Assembly: GCF_003049645.1 (NCBI RefSeq)
Contig: NZ_PYWK01000002.1
Coordinates: 62,001 to 126,000, forward strand
DNA length: 64,000 nt
Direction of reading: 5' to 3'
Origin: Metasolibacillus fluoroglycofenilyticus
Lineage (GTDB): Bacteria > Bacillota > Bacilli > Bacillales_A > Planococcaceae
Below the pieces are notes generated by a model. It saw only the letters and a list, made by a program, of their open reading frames with translations. It ran no database searches and was not told the DNA's origin. Both the position numbers and the translations under genes were made by a program. Positions 1-7,383 of the stretch are shown piece by piece; positions within the stretch are counted from its first letter, which is position 1; each line of letters begins with the position of its first letter.

Positions 1-579
1 TCCCCCTAAACGAGAAAGCTCTAGGCAATAACCGATATTTTCTGCGATGGAATTCATCGTATCATCAACCGTCAATTTAAAGCAGCTTACTAGCTCACCA
101 CGCGCCTTTTTACCGCTGTTTAGTGCCGTTGGTGTCGCGGGCTGATATGCCTCCATAATACTGCGTACAGCACGCTCTGCAAGGCTTTGGTCTCCCTGTG
201 CTAAATATAACGAAATAATCGTAATGCGATCCTCATATTTCTCTAAAATCTCTTGACCGTCACGGCTTTTCATTGCGTAGCTTTCATAAAATTTGCTGGC
301 ACTCATAAAGGATGGAAAACGGAATTTATAAGAATAAGCTATTTTGAATAACCTTTTAATAAATTCCATCGGATACATTTCTAAAAAATCTCTTTCATAG
401 TATCCTTCATCGATTAAATATTTAAGCTTTTCTTCCAAGTCTATATAATAACGCATTTTCACATTGACATTTTCTAAAAAATACTTACGTGTCGCTTCTT
501 TATCCTTGTCCAAATCTAAAATGCCTGTCGAGCTATAACTATTCAATAAATCATTATTGAGCTTTAAATACTCTTTCAA
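1..579 (-). CDS. nrdE: Ribonucleoside-diphosphate reductase class Ib, alpha subunit (N-terminal 193 codons; runs off the left edge)
   Basis: Reduces ribonucleoside diphosphates to deoxyribonucleotides in the cytoplasm, together with NrdF and the NrdH redoxin. The visible part starts KEYLKLNNDLLNSYSS and reaches the TPTALNSG and ELVSCFKL motifs; the cysteine in SCF is the first redox-active active-site cysteine of the family. The start is a TTG at 579 that overlaps the nrdI stop as TTGA; GGTGGGG lies just upstream as the ribosome site. The last visible residues are SRLGG. The family is about 700 residues, so roughly three quarters of the gene, and presumably nrdF, lie outside the window. Identity is firm; the start codon is likely but non-ATG. 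Confidence 0.93.
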   Translation of the reverse strand, partial: MKEYLKLNNDLLNSYSSTGILDLDKDKEATRKYFLENVNVKMRYYIDLEEKLKYLIDEGYYERDFLEMYPMEFIKRLFKIAYSYKFRFPSFMSASKFYESYAMKSRDGQEILEKYEDRITIISLYLAQGDQSLAERAVRSIMEAYQPATPTALNSGKKARGELVSCFKLTVDDTMNSIAENIGYCLELSRLGG

Positions 580-947
580 ATCTTTTCCCCACCTTCAATA
601 ACAGTTTGATAATATTCTCGAATTGCTTCATAATCGTGTGCAAATCCCCGAAGCTCTAGTTTGCGAACAATCGGTATTTGATAAGTGGCATTTATTTTAT
701 CGGCGGAGCCGCAAAAAACATTGTGCCCAAAATTGGAATTGCCGCTTGCAATCACACCTTTACAAAACGTAGCGTTTTCTTGCAAAAATTCCTCTACTAT
801 TTGTGGCACTGTACCAAGTCCATCCGTATAAGTAAATAATAAATAGGGCTCAGAAAGCTTGAGCCCCTTCGTCATCTCAATGTTCGGTAATTGGAGCTGA
901 TTGATGATAAAGCGCACATTTCCTGTCCTGCTTGCAAAGACAATCAT
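576..947 (-). CDS. nrdI: NrdI flavodoxin-like protein for class Ib ribonucleotide reductase
   Basis: A 123-residue flavodoxin-like protein that supplies the oxidant used to assemble the Mn(III)2-tyrosyl radical cofactor in NrdF. It begins MIVFASRTGNVRFI, the FMN phosphate-binding loop of NrdI, and has the TYTDGLGTVP and ASGNSNFGHNVF stretches typical of the family. It sits between nrdH and nrdE and is translationally coupled to both: its ATG overlaps the nrdH stop as ATGA and its TGA overlaps the nrdE TTG. The length is normal for Bacillus-type NrdI. Transcription should be set by the NrdR boxes upstream of nrdH. Confidence 0.94.
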   Translation of the reverse strand: MIVFASRTGNVRFIINQLQLPNIEMTKGLKLSEPYLLFTYTDGLGTVPQIVEEFLQENATFCKGVIASGNSNFGHNVFCGSADKINATYQIPIVRKLELRGFAHDYEAIREYYQTVIEGGEKI

Positions 948-1174
948 CCAACTAGCTTGCTAATCTCTTCGTTAATTTGTGAAAAATCATGGATTAGCTG
1001 ACCGTCGATTTCTAAAATCGGAACCGTTAAGAAACCTGCATTGACGATTTTCTCTTTTGCCGCAGCATCTAAATCTATATTAACTGTTTCGTAGCGCCCC
1101 TCTAAACCAGCTTCATTTAACTCCGATTTAACAAACATACATTTTGGACAAACTGTTTTTGTGTACAAGATCAT
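944..1174 (-). CDS. nrdH: NrdH-type glutaredoxin-like redoxin
   Basis: A 76-residue thioredoxin-fold protein, the usual electron donor for NrdE. The redox motif is CPKC at residues 9-12 after a short first strand (MILYTKTV). The cis-proline lies in FLTVPIL. It is the first gene of the operon nrdH-nrdI-nrdE; its stop overlaps the nrdI start. AGGTTATCGTA precedes the ATG, a modest ribosome site. A free-standing NrdH in front of nrdI is known in several Firmicutes and Actinobacteria. The 5' leader is long, about 270 nt from the probable promoter. The identity rests on motif plus position and is strong. Confidence 0.9.
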   Translation of the reverse strand: MILYTKTVCPKCMFVKSELNEAGLEGRYETVNIDLDAAAKEKIVNAGFLTVPILEIDGQLIHDFSQINEEISKLVG

Positions 1175-1412
1175 TACGATAACCTCTTTCCATTTATTTT
1201 TTCATAGCATGTACCATTGTGCTTTGCCACATATACAAGTGAAACGATTATGTATTAGCATAATTATTGCGAACAATTCTTATTGCTAGAAAACTAAATT
1301 TTAATTTTCCATTTTTTTCTCGCCATGTATACTTATAATCTATACAAAATCTGAACAAGGTAACGCGCTAGATGTATGAGGAAAGCCCTTTATATAGCCA
1401 TCCTCGCTATAT

Positions 1413-1460
1413 TTCCTATATGTAGTGCGTTTTTCAGAAAAACAACACTATATATAGTGT
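1413..1460 (-). promoter_or_regulatory. Pair of NrdR boxes in the nrdH-nrdI-nrdE promoter region
   Basis: 1445-1460 reads acactatatatagtgt, a perfect 16-bp palindrome equal to the NrdR-box consensus. A second, weaker box at 1413-1428 has the core CTATATGTAG. The centres are 32 bp apart, about three helical turns, which is the spacing typical of NrdR box pairs. On the minus strand a weak -10 (TACAAT) lies just upstream of the perfect box, so NrdR binding would block RNA polymerase. NrdR is the ATP/dATP-sensing zinc-finger repressor of nrd genes; its own gene is not in this window. Confidence 0.85.
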
Positions 1461-1614
1461 TTATTTTGAACTGCATTTATTGTATCATACTCGATTTTAA
1501 AAAAACAACTCTTGCAATTTTTTTATTTTCATGAAAACATATATTCCATTTTGAAAATCATCATAAATACCTATTGCATTTAATTTATGAGTCAACAATT
1601 TTGAATAAACAACA

Positions 1615-1649
1615 AAAAGCTATATCAAAATAATTTTGATATAGCTTTT
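1615..1649 (-). terminator. Intrinsic terminator after yutF
   Basis: A 16-bp perfect stem (1615-1630 with 1634-1649) closes a 3-nt loop, and the minus-strand copy is followed by a T-rich tract. It lies 12 bp past the yutF stop, so it ends the yutE-yutF transcript and shields the nrd leader. The rest of 1175-1660 holds the NrdR boxes and AT-rich leader; I see no gene there. Confidence 0.85.
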
Positions 1650-1660
1650 ATTCTTCTGTT

Positions 1661-2425
1661 TTACAGCCACTCTTCCAACGAGCTCAAGCAATAAGTAGGT
1701 CGTTCTTTCTGCAATTGGGCTTGCTCTGTAGGAGTAACACCTGTATTCACATGAACCGTATCACAGCCAAAGCGAATGCCGCATAAAATATCCGTTTGAT
1801 AATTATCGCCAATCAATACCATTTCATTTTTACAATAATGATGTGTTGAGGCAATCGCTTCTAACATAATTGGTGATGGCTTGCCAATGAAGACAGGCTC
1901 TACACCTCCTACGCTTGCTACAAGCCTTACAAAGGAGCCATTGCCAGGCACGAAGCCTTGCTCTGTTGGAAATTTAACATCTTCATTTGTAGCAATTAAA
2001 TGTGCACCATTCTGCACAGCCAAGCAGGCATTTACTAGCTTTGAATAATTTACCTCTCGATCAATCCCCATCACAAAAACCTTTGCATCCGCTTCATCTG
2101 TAATATGTATCCCTTGGGATTGCAGGGCCTCTCGAATACCATCCGAGCCAATAAGCTGCACTTTTTGCTGGGGAAATCGCTCACTTATATATGTCGCCGT
2201 CACGACTGCGCTCGAATAAATATGCTCTAAAGGCGCAGCAATGCCTAATGCCGCTAATTTTTGCTGCAATTGCACAGGCGTTTTTGAAGAGTTATTCGTT
2301 ACATAAAACGGTTCAATGCCCTCCTGTTGCAATTTATGAATAAAGGTAATGGCACTGTCAATCCCTTTGTTTCCACGATAAACCGTTCCGTCTAAATCAA
2401 AACAATATGCTTTATAGCGCTTCAT
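1661..2425 (-). CDS. yutF: HAD-superfamily IIA hydrolase, YutF/AraL/NagD type
   Basis: A 254-residue cytoplasmic phosphatase of HAD subfamily IIA. Motif I is FDLDGTVYRG (nucleophile Asp10, acid/base Asp12), motif II is YVTNNSS, the motif III lysine is in FIGKPSP, and motif IV is LIGDNYQTDI. NagD-type relatives hydrolyse sugar phosphates, nucleoside monophosphates or p-nitrophenyl phosphate; the true substrate is not known. It starts directly after the yutE stop, so the two form an operon. The gene order lipA-yutD-yutE-yutF matches that of B. subtilis, which supports orthology. Confidence 0.9.
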   Translation of the reverse strand: MKRYKAYCFDLDGTVYRGNKGIDSAITFIHKLQQEGIEPFYVTNNSSKTPVQLQQKLAALGIAAPLEHIYSSAVVTATYISERFPQQKVQLIGSDGIREALQSQGIHITDEADAKVFVMGIDREVNYSKLVNACLAVQNGAHLIATNEDVKFPTEQGFVPGNGSFVRLVASVGGVEPVFIGKPSPIMLEAIASTHHYCKNEMVLIGDNYQTDILCGIRFGCDTVHVNTGVTPTEQAQLQKERPTYCLSSLEEWL

Positions 2426-2875
2426 TTATTTATCCTCAGGCAAAAATGCGGAAACAGGTCCAAGCTCATTCGTTAAATAATCTTGCACTTTGCCTGAAAA
2501 CTGTTTTAAGGCCCCTAACGAGCCTGAAAGCACTTTTATGACTTCTTCATCATCCACTTGAATAAATTCGCGTACAAGCATTTTACGCAAGCCTACAACA
2601 GCTTTTAGAGACGCGTCCATATCTGGTGAAATGACTTTCTCATCTACTAATATATCGATAATATCTTCATAACTGCCCGGGTCGCGCATAATAAAGCCAT
2701 CAATCATTAAATTACCAACGTCCATCATCGATTCCATTACATTATGACCGATACGCTCAAGTGCTAGCTTTGTCATATCATTTTCAAGCCAATTTTCTTG
2801 CTCTTCAAAAATCGCCAGCAATGTATCTAAATGTTGTAAGTTTAATGAAATTTTATTTCGATCTACGAAATACAT
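2426..2875 (-). CDS. yutE: DUF86 / HepT-like protein YutE
   Basis: A 149-residue, all-alpha DUF86 protein. HepT toxins of this fold use an RX4HXY RNase motif; here the matching stretch is RKMLVREF (about residues 97-104), with Arg in place of His and Phe in place of Tyr, so toxin-type RNase activity looks lost. No MNT-type nucleotidyltransferase antitoxin gene is adjacent, unlike true HepT-MNT pairs. It is cotranscribed with yutF without a gap and sits divergently from the DUF3055 gene. The role of the chromosomal YutE branch is unknown. Family assignment is good, function open. Confidence 0.82.
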   Translation of the reverse strand: MYFVDRNKISLNLQHLDTLLAIFEEQENWLENDMTKLALERIGHNVMESMMDVGNLMIDGFIMRDPGSYEDIIDILVDEKVISPDMDASLKAVVGLRKMLVREFIQVDDEEVIKVLSGSLGALKQFSGKVQDYLTNELGPVSAFLPEDK

Positions 2876-2966
2876 TCAAAACGCCTCCTAGTACCTAAAT
2901 AGTTGATAGTGTTTTCTTATCTATAGTAACATATTCTAGAGATACGAAAAGGAGATAGAAATTCAA

Positions 2967-3233
2967 ATGGAAAGATTTTTCTTATATGATGATGTAGAGG
3001 ATACGAAAACGCGCTTCGTTAGCTTCGCAGGCAAAACACAGCGTTATGATTTAGCGATATTACAAAGTGGACGCTTTTTTGGTAAAGTACTTGTTTTAGA
3101 TATTCAGTTCGGTCGCTTTGCGATTATCGGTCCCGACGATGTAGAGGAGCCGGGCTATTTAGAGCACGTCTACAATCGCACCGAGGAAGAGACAGCTGAT
3201 TTGCGTGCGTATTTGACAGAGCTACTAAGCTAA
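2967..3233 (+). CDS. DUF3055 family protein
   Basis: An 88-residue small acidic protein that begins MERFFLYDDVEDTKTRFVSF and contains FAIIGPDDVEEPGYLEH, both hallmarks of the DUF3055 family found in Bacilli. No catalytic motif, signal peptide or membrane segment is visible. AAGGAGAT sits 10 bases before the ATG. It is transcribed away from yutE, from the 91-bp gap between their start codons. The function of the family is not known to me. Downstream lies a compound repeat whose end is a terminator hairpin shared with the convergent yutD gene. Confidence 0.8.
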   Translation: MERFFLYDDVEDTKTRFVSFAGKTQRYDLAILQSGRFFGKVLVLDIQFGRFAIIGPDDVEEPGYLEHVYNRTEEETADLRAYLTELLS

Positions 3234-3252
3234 GGACTCACGCAGCATGCTA

Positions 3253-3417
3253 AAAGGGCGTGTTTGAAAAGCTTTTTTGAGACAAAGTTAATGACAATTT
3301 ATTGTGACTACCGCAGGAGCAAGTATTTTCTGCGACGAGTAACCGCAGGAGCAATTATTTAATGTCAAAAATAAGGCTGTCCGAAAAGGAATACCCTTTT
3401 GGACAGCCTCATTTTTA
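3253..3417 (+). repeat. Compound intergenic repeat, copy 1, ending in a bidirectional terminator (3375-3408)
   Basis: Left part: an imperfect GTTTGAAAAG / TTTTGAGAC hairpin. Middle: GCGACGAGTAACCGCAGGAG-type module. Right part: a strong hairpin GGCTGTCCGAAAAGG / CCTTTTGGACAGCC followed by T5. Related copies lie at 7247-7383 (inverted), 14336-14475, 35576-35740 and 38580-38712. Here it separates the convergent DUF3055 and yutD genes and should stop transcription from both. Confidence 0.7.
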
Positions 3418-3453
3418 GACCGTGAAACTTAGTCACTTTATAGTTCAGTCACT

Positions 3454-3780
3454 TTATAGCTCTTCTATCAATTCCTCTGTATCAACTGCAACTTCCTGCT
3501 GTGGTGCTCGCCCTATTTTTTGAACGATAAAATAAGCGCAGCCAAAATTACAGTATTCAAATAAATAATCCTCAAATGTACTGATTTTTGTATCAAAGGT
3601 AGATTTGTGATTGCGATCATCAAAGAATCCTTTTAGACGAAGCTGGCCATATCCCCAATCTCCTACGATATAATCATATTTCGTCAAAATATCTGAGAAT
3701 CGCTCTAAAAATACTTCTTCATTAAAGCCTTCTCGCACATTTTCGATTACTTCATAAATATAACCTTCTGCAACAATCAT
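3454..3780 (-). CDS. yutD: YutD family protein (DUF1027)
   Basis: A 108-residue cytosolic protein with the family signature YDYIVGDWGYGQLRLKGF followed by YLFEYCNFGCAYF near the C terminus. The two cysteines in the latter motif are conserved in the family. No enzyme motif is recognised and the function is unknown. It follows lipA by 29 bp and matches the B. subtilis order lipA-yutC-yutD, with yutC missing here. The C terminus is extended by an acidic tail (VDTEELIEEL). Family call is firm. Confidence 0.85.
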   Translation of the reverse strand: MIVAEGYIYEVIENVREGFNEEVFLERFSDILTKYDYIVGDWGYGQLRLKGFFDDRNHKSTFDTKISTFEDYLFEYCNFGCAYFIVQKIGRAPQQEVAVDTEELIEEL

Positions 3781-3809
3781 TGAAATACCACCTATCTATT
3801 TGCACATGG

Positions 3810-4727
3810 CTATGCTTTCGCCTGTGCCTGACGTTCTTTTGTTGCTGCATTTACTTGCTCATCTGCATGGTAGCTACTGCGCACTAATGGACCTGCCTCG
3901 CAGTGACTAAAGCCTTTTTCCATTGCAATTTTGCGAAGCTTCCCGAATTCTAGCGGAGAATAATACTTTTTAACTGACAAATGCTTTTTCGTCGGCTGCA
4001 AATATTGACCAATTGTCATTATATCTACATTATTTGCACGCAAATCATCCATCACTTCTAAAATTTCATCCCATGTTTCGCCTAGACCAATCATTAATGA
4101 GGATTTTGTCGGGATATCTGGCTGCATTTCCTTTGAGCGACGTAAAAACTCTAAAGAGCGATCATATTTTGCTCGTGCACGAACTCTCGGTGTTAAGCGA
4201 CGCACCGTTTCGATATTATGATTTAAAATATCCGGTTTCGCATCCATAACCATCTGTAAATTTTCTTCTATCCCACCTAAATCAGATGGCAATACTTCAA
4301 CAGATGTCGCTGGACTTTTACGACGAATCGCACGAATTGTTTCCGCTAATACGCCCGCGCCACCATCCTTTAAATCATCACGTGCTACCATTGTAATAAC
4401 AACATGCTTTAAATCCATAATTTTTACTGAGTCTGCTACGCGCTCTGGCTCTGCTAAATCGAGCTCTGTCGGTAAACCTGTTTTAACCGCACAAAAACGG
4501 CATGCACGCGTGCATACTGAACCTAAAATCATCATCGTTGCCGTACGACGCTCTCCCCAACACTCATGAATATTTGGACAACGCGCTTCCTCACAAACTG
4601 TATGCAAGTTGTTATCGCGCATTAATTTTTTTAAGCCTTTATATTGTTCATTTGTATTTAATTTAATTTTCAACCAGTCTGGCTTGCGTATGTGCTCTTC
4701 TTTTGCTGTAGGTTTACAAGATGTCAT
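3810..4727 (-). CDS. lipA: Lipoyl synthase
   Basis: Radical-SAM enzyme that inserts two sulfurs into octanoyl groups bound to lipoyl domains (GcvH is the key acceptor in Bacilli; gcvH lies at 27090-27470 in this window). It is 305 residues. The auxiliary 4Fe-4S cluster motif CX4CX5C is C45, C50, C56; the radical-SAM CX3CX2C is C72, C76, C79 (CTRACRFC). The C-terminal RSSYHAD holds the serine that ligates the auxiliary cluster. The GGAGG-like site is weak, GGGGCG before the ATG at 4727. It leads a lipA-yutD unit. All catalytic residues are present. Confidence 0.97.
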   Translation of the reverse strand: MTSCKPTAKEEHIRKPDWLKIKLNTNEQYKGLKKLMRDNNLHTVCEEARCPNIHECWGERRTATMMILGSVCTRACRFCAVKTGLPTELDLAEPERVADSVKIMDLKHVVITMVARDDLKDGGAGVLAETIRAIRRKSPATSVEVLPSDLGGIEENLQMVMDAKPDILNHNIETVRRLTPRVRARAKYDRSLEFLRRSKEMQPDIPTKSSLMIGLGETWDEILEVMDDLRANNVDIMTIGQYLQPTKKHLSVKKYYSPLEFGKLRKIAMEKGFSHCEAGPLVRSSYHADEQVNAATKERQAQAKA

Positions 4728-4750
4728 CCAATTTCGCCCCTATCATAAAA

Positions 4751-4870
4751 TCAATTACGCCTCGGCTAGCTTTTTCAAGCATGCACAGGAAAGCTTCTAC
4801 AAAATCTGTGATATTTGCCGGAGGCTTTATTTTGATTTGCGCGAGAAGCTGAACATCCGCGCAAGTCAAA
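4751..4870 (+). repeat. Degraded copy of the dispersed palindromic repeat (family P), copy 1
   Basis: Keeps the opening TCAATTACGCCTC, the TTTTTCAAGC stretch and the AAAATCTGTGA / TTTGCCGGAGGC core seen in the longer copies at 25796, 38718, 39896 and 45136, but lacks the second half. It lies between lipA and the 3' end of yunB. I see nothing else in this gap. Confidence 0.55.
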
Positions 4871-4981
4871 ATAAAACTTTAGTACTTTTAGTCAATGTAC
4901 CATATTCCATGCGCTACAACAACTTTATTTATAGCGGGGCATTCAAAAAGCGTGCTTAGGTACTGTTTTTCGAACGTTTGG

Positions 4982-5728
4982 TTAATCATAAGGGACAGGT
5001 ACCTCTAACGATGGCTGTATGCCTTCTCCACCATTCGTATAAATATGTGGAACCGAACCTTGCACTAGGCCAATTGCTACAGGAATATACTGCTCTACTG
5101 TCGATGATTTCGTAGCAAACGGCACAATAATTTGTACATTCACCTCTAAATGAATACTTACCTCAACATAGGCATTATTTATACCAAATTCTCTAATAGT
5201 GGATTGTACATCACTATGTACATTCCCTATAATATGAAATCGAATCGGTATTTTTGGTCCTAAATTTCCGAGTAAAGGAAGATTAGCAGCTTGCCCGAGT
5301 GGTACAAAAAAAACGATACCATCGCCCGCTTCCATTTTCCCGACATCGTATTCGACATTTTCTAAGTTTGGTAAATGTGTTAAATCTCCATTTTCCGCTT
5401 GCTCTAAATATTCTTTCACCAAAGCCTGTGTTTCTGCGCGAACACGATTAATGATTTCCGTATTAAACTTTGTCGTAATCATTTCACTTGAGCCCGACGG
5501 TAAATTTTCAATAATATCATTCACATCTAATACGCTAGAAGTGCGTGCATTAATCGCTTTATTGACAACAAAAGAAGCCACTTTATTCGTTTGCACTTCT
5601 GCATATTGTAAATAGGTTGGCATTAAACGAGCATTCATCCAATATAAAAATAATATAATGACAACGATAAGTGTCAAAATGACAAAAACGGCTGTATTTC
5701 CTCGTTTTTTATGTTGCCTAAATCGCAT
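4982..5728 (-). CDS. yunB: Sporulation protein YunB
   Basis: A 248-residue membrane-anchored protein with one N-terminal transmembrane segment (about residues 13-31, TAVFVILTLIVVIILFLYW) after a basic start. The rest is extracytoplasmic and shows the YunB family features: residues near MPTYLQYAEVQTNKVAS and the C-terminal IPFATKSSTVEQYIPVA-like beta region. In B. subtilis yunB is a sigma-E gene needed for proper spore formation. A sigma-E-like promoter lies at 5769-5797, overlapping the terminator of the gene upstream. Its presence argues that the host sporulates. Molecular role is not known. Confidence 0.9.
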   Translation of the reverse strand: MRFRQHKKRGNTAVFVILTLIVVIILFLYWMNARLMPTYLQYAEVQTNKVASFVVNKAINARTSSVLDVNDIIENLPSGSSEMITTKFNTEIINRVRAETQALVKEYLEQAENGDLTHLPNLENVEYDVGKMEAGDGIVFFVPLGQAANLPLLGNLGPKIPIRFHIIGNVHSDVQSTIREFGINNAYVEVSIHLEVNVQIIVPFATKSSTVEQYIPVAIGLVQGSVPHIYTNGGEGIQPSLEVPVPYD

Positions 5729-5753
5729 TTTTCTTCGTTGTAGAAGCAGAAAA

Positions 5754-5789
5754 ATCCCCCTTGCTCTATTCGTATGAGCAAGGAGGGGG
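5754..5789 (-). terminator. Terminator of the HD-GYP gene
   Basis: CCCCCTTGCTC pairs with GAGCAAGGAGGGG (one bulge) around a 9-nt loop; the minus-strand transcript continues into ATTTTTC. It begins 2 bp past the HD-GYP stop codon. The loop also carries the -10 of the putative yunB promoter. Confidence 0.8.
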
Positions 5790-5797
5790 AACTATTC
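5769..5797 (-). promoter_or_regulatory. Putative sigma-E promoter for yunB, nested in a terminator hairpin
   Basis: Minus strand: GAATAGT (-35-like, overlapping the HD-GYP stop codon), 14-nt spacer, CATACGAA (-10-like). B. subtilis sigma-E sites read about KMATATW-N14-CATACAMT. The expected start point is near 5762, giving a leader of about 34 nt before yunB. Two or three mismatches remain, so this is an inference. Confidence 0.5.
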
Positions 5798-6892
5798 AGA
5801 AGGGATAAATTCTGTTTCTATTTTTTCAATAGTAATATTGAATGTATTTGCTAAATTGATTTCATATGTAGCTACAAGCATCTCACCGTTTTCCTCAAAA
5901 ATTCTTATGTATGGCAGGGATGGGTGTAACTCATTTTGTCGTGAAACAATACCTCGACGTCCGTCTGATAAAGTAAGTACGGTTCCATTCGGATAATGAA
6001 CAACGCATTTTTTCAATGCTTCGACAACTTTTGCATCGTATAATGTCCCAGCATCTTTTTCTAGAACGGCAATACCTTCTGAAGGCAGTACTTTTTCACG
6101 ATAAACACGATTCGATGTAACAGCATCAAATACATCTGCTACAGCAATAATTTTAGCAAATGGGTGTATTTCAAATTCGACTAGACCTCTAGGGTAGCCG
6201 CTTCCGTCTAAGCGTTCATGATGTTGGAAGGCACAGTGTGCTACCAAGAGTGAGATGGAATGTAGATTACGTAGCAAATCGAAGCCATAACGAGCATGCA
6301 ATTTCATTTCATTATATTCGTCCTCTGTAAGAGCACCTGGTTTTTTTAAAATTTCAGCTGGTACTAATAACTTTCCAATATCATGCAAGATTGCACCAAC
6401 GCCAATTAAGCGCAACTCTTCGTAGGAATATCCTAATTCCTTCGCAATGGCAATTGAATATAATGTAACTTGGAAAGAGTGATGATATAAGTATTGATCG
6501 TATAAATATGCATCTGATAAAATAGTTAAAAATTCATGGCTATCAACAATCGTATCAAGTAGCCCCTCTACAATCCCATTAATAGCCTTTGACTGTTGCT
6601 CGATAATATACGAAGCCTGTGCCCCTTTAAGGTTTCTAACCGTTTCAAATGTCTTTGTAATTTCTTTAACTACTCTATGACGAACAATTGGGTCGACTGT
6701 TTCCTCAATTTGTATGCCGTCAGATATTAAATCATCTATATAAATATATCGAATGTTTAATTGTTGCAATCTTTCAATGATTCGGTGATTGATGACAACG
6801 CCTTGGTGCAAGAGTGGATGACCCGCTTCATTCCATATCGTCTTCCCAATGACCATGCCTTCTTTCACAACATTTAATGATATTAATCGCAT
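5792..6892 (-). CDS. HD-GYP domain cyclic-di-GMP phosphodiesterase
   Basis: A 366-residue cytosolic protein. Residues about 1-60 form a small beta-rich DUF3391-like or SAF-like N-terminal region (MRLISLNVVKEGMVIGK); the HD-GYP domain spans about 135-300. The metal-binding HD pair is H170-D171 in ILHDIGK and the GYP motif is HHERLDGSGYP at about 224-234; all are intact, so hydrolysis of c-di-GMP is expected. No REC or membrane segment is seen. It is monocistronic, ending in a strong terminator before yunB. Similar stand-alone HD-GYP proteins are common in Planococcaceae. Substrate is from the family, not shown here. Confidence 0.9.
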   Translation of the reverse strand: MRLISLNVVKEGMVIGKTIWNEAGHPLLHQGVVINHRIIERLQQLNIRYIYIDDLISDGIQIEETVDPIVRHRVVKEITKTFETVRNLKGAQASYIIEQQSKAINGIVEGLLDTIVDSHEFLTILSDAYLYDQYLYHHSFQVTLYSIAIAKELGYSYEELRLIGVGAILHDIGKLLVPAEILKKPGALTEDEYNEMKLHARYGFDLLRNLHSISLLVAHCAFQHHERLDGSGYPRGLVEFEIHPFAKIIAVADVFDAVTSNRVYREKVLPSEGIAVLEKDAGTLYDAKVVEALKKCVVHYPNGTVLTLSDGRRGIVSRQNELHPSLPYIRIFEENGEMLVATYEINLANTFNITIEKIETEFIPSE

Positions 6893-7246
6893 ATTTATAA
6901 TTTAACCCCAATTCTACTATATACATTATTTTTATTATATAAGTAATAAACAAAATAAGATAGATGTACAAATGAAAAAATCATGCATATTGATTGAGCC
7001 AACAACATTTCGACTCATATTTGCCGCAGTTTTTCATGCTCACATAGAAGTGCCTCAGCAAAAAAATGATAGCTCCTTCATAATCCAAGTAAAACAATAC
7101 TCTCAAATTAAAAAGAAATCAACATACATGATAATTTAATTTCTTTCAGCGAATGTCTATACACTTGCTGATAAAGAGGAATTAGGTAGTTGTCACAGGG
7201 CGTGACAATTTTAGGTTAACTTCAACTAATTAGCTCAAAAAATTTG

Positions 7247-7383
7247 GAAGGGGCTGCCCGAAAAGTGTACATCTTTTCGGACAGCCCTTCTTCTATATTA
7301 AATATTGACTAAAAATACTTGTACCTGCGGTTACTCGTCGCAAAGAGTTCGTCTCAAAATAGCTTTTCCGACGACCTCTTTCA
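7247..7383 (-). repeat. Compound intergenic repeat, copy 2 (inverted), with terminator hairpin 7251-7287
   Basis: Read on the minus strand it runs GTCGGAAAAGC / TTTTGAGACG, then GCGACGAGTAACCGCAGG, then the hairpin CTGTCCGAAAAG / CTTTTCGGGCAG, the same order as copy 1. It lies just past the yunD stop, so it carries that gene's terminator. The remainder of the 491-bp gap 6893-7383 is AT-rich; it contains a TTGTCAC / GTGACAA inverted repeat at 7190-7208 and no convincing gene. Confidence 0.7.

Noticed and set aside
4609..4959. Frame opposite the start of lipA and the following gap
   Set aside because: Antisense to lipA and overlapping a repeat; no ribosome site or family features.
6972..7139. 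55-codon frame beginning MKKSCILIEPTTF
   Set aside because: No ribosome site, AT-rich, atypical composition, no recognisable family; likely chance.
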